Position numbers and translations under genes: made by a program. The notes under the pieces are model-generated. The model saw only the letters and a program-made list of their open reading frames with translations, was not told the origin of the DNA and ran no database searches. From contig CANBYM010000009.1 in assembly GCA_947373605.1 (NCBI GenBank), forward strand, positions 1 through 46,301: a stretch of 46,301 nucleotides of DNA. The letters run 5' to 3'. Source of the stretch: Comamonadaceae bacterium. GTDB lineage: Bacteria; Pseudomonadota; Gammaproteobacteria; Burkholderiales; Burkholderiaceae_C. This document shows positions 46,238 to 46,301 of the stretch, piece by piece; within the stretch, counting starts at the first letter, position 1; each line of letters starts with the position of its first letter.

Positions 46238-46301
46238 GGCTCCAACTCATATCGGGAAGCAACTTCTAAAGAAGAGAATTAGTGATCGGCTACCGGACTG
46301 A

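Noticed and set aside
1-46301. CRISPR arrays, tRNA or rRNA genes, intact insertion sequences
   Set aside because: Reading both strands showed no regularly spaced repeats, cloverleaf patterns, rRNA segments or transposase motifs.

Overview
The window looks like the chromosome of a betaproteobacterium of the Burkholderiales, most like Comamonadaceae such as Rhodoferax or Polaromonas. The reasons are the tight paa (phenylacetate) operon in the PaaG-I-K-J / ABCDE / Z style, two Bug-family (TctC) solute-binding proteins, a Liv-type ABC transporter inside the catabolic cluster, and moderately high GC codon use. The genus is an inference; no rRNA or other phylogenetic marker is present.

Left part (1-24.8 kb): a signalling-dense, gene-sparse region. 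It starts with an APC-type permease fused to a histidine kinase (cut by the window edge). A CHASE-domain hybrid kinase is divergent from it. Next is a two-gene minus-strand operon for an outer-membrane porin-cytochrome fusion (Cyc2-like) and a di-haem cytochrome c lipoprotein. After about 1.7 kb of mostly decayed DNA comes a sensory island: a TonB-dependent receptor, a NarL-type response regulator, a YfiR-family periplasmic protein and a CHASE8-HAMP-PAS histidine kinase. A further 1.6 kb of sparse DNA holds one well-supported small secreted-protein gene (56 aa). A three-gene operon follows, encoding a second, larger CHASE hybrid kinase, an HD-GYP response regulator and a stand-alone receiver, joined by 4-bp overlaps. 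A MarR regulator and a divergent 139-aa orphan protein close this part.

Middle part (25.6-41.2 kb): one long minus-strand transcription unit for aerobic phenylacetate degradation through phenylacetyl-CoA epoxide. In transcription order it is livH-livM-livG-livF-paaG-paaI-paaK-paaJ-substrate-binding protein-paaA-paaB-paaC-paaD-paaE-paaZ. The PaaX-type repressor gene lies just upstream in the same orientation, and a candidate promoter lies in an AT-rich spacer between them. PaaK activates phenylacetate, PaaABCDE epoxidises phenylacetyl-CoA, PaaG isomerises it to the oxepin, PaaZ opens and oxidises the ring, PaaJ thiolyses the products, and PaaI rescues trapped CoA. The beta-oxidation steps of PaaF and PaaH are not encoded here. 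The embedded Liv-type ABC system is the likely uptake route.

Right part (41.2-46.3 kb): a LysR regulator divergent from a four-gene operon of two Bug binding proteins, an isocitrate/isopropylmalate-dehydrogenase-family enzyme and a TIM-barrel metal-dependent hydrolase. This looks like a catabolic unit for a carboxylic acid or lactone of unknown identity. No rRNA, tRNA, CRISPR array or intact insertion sequence was seen.
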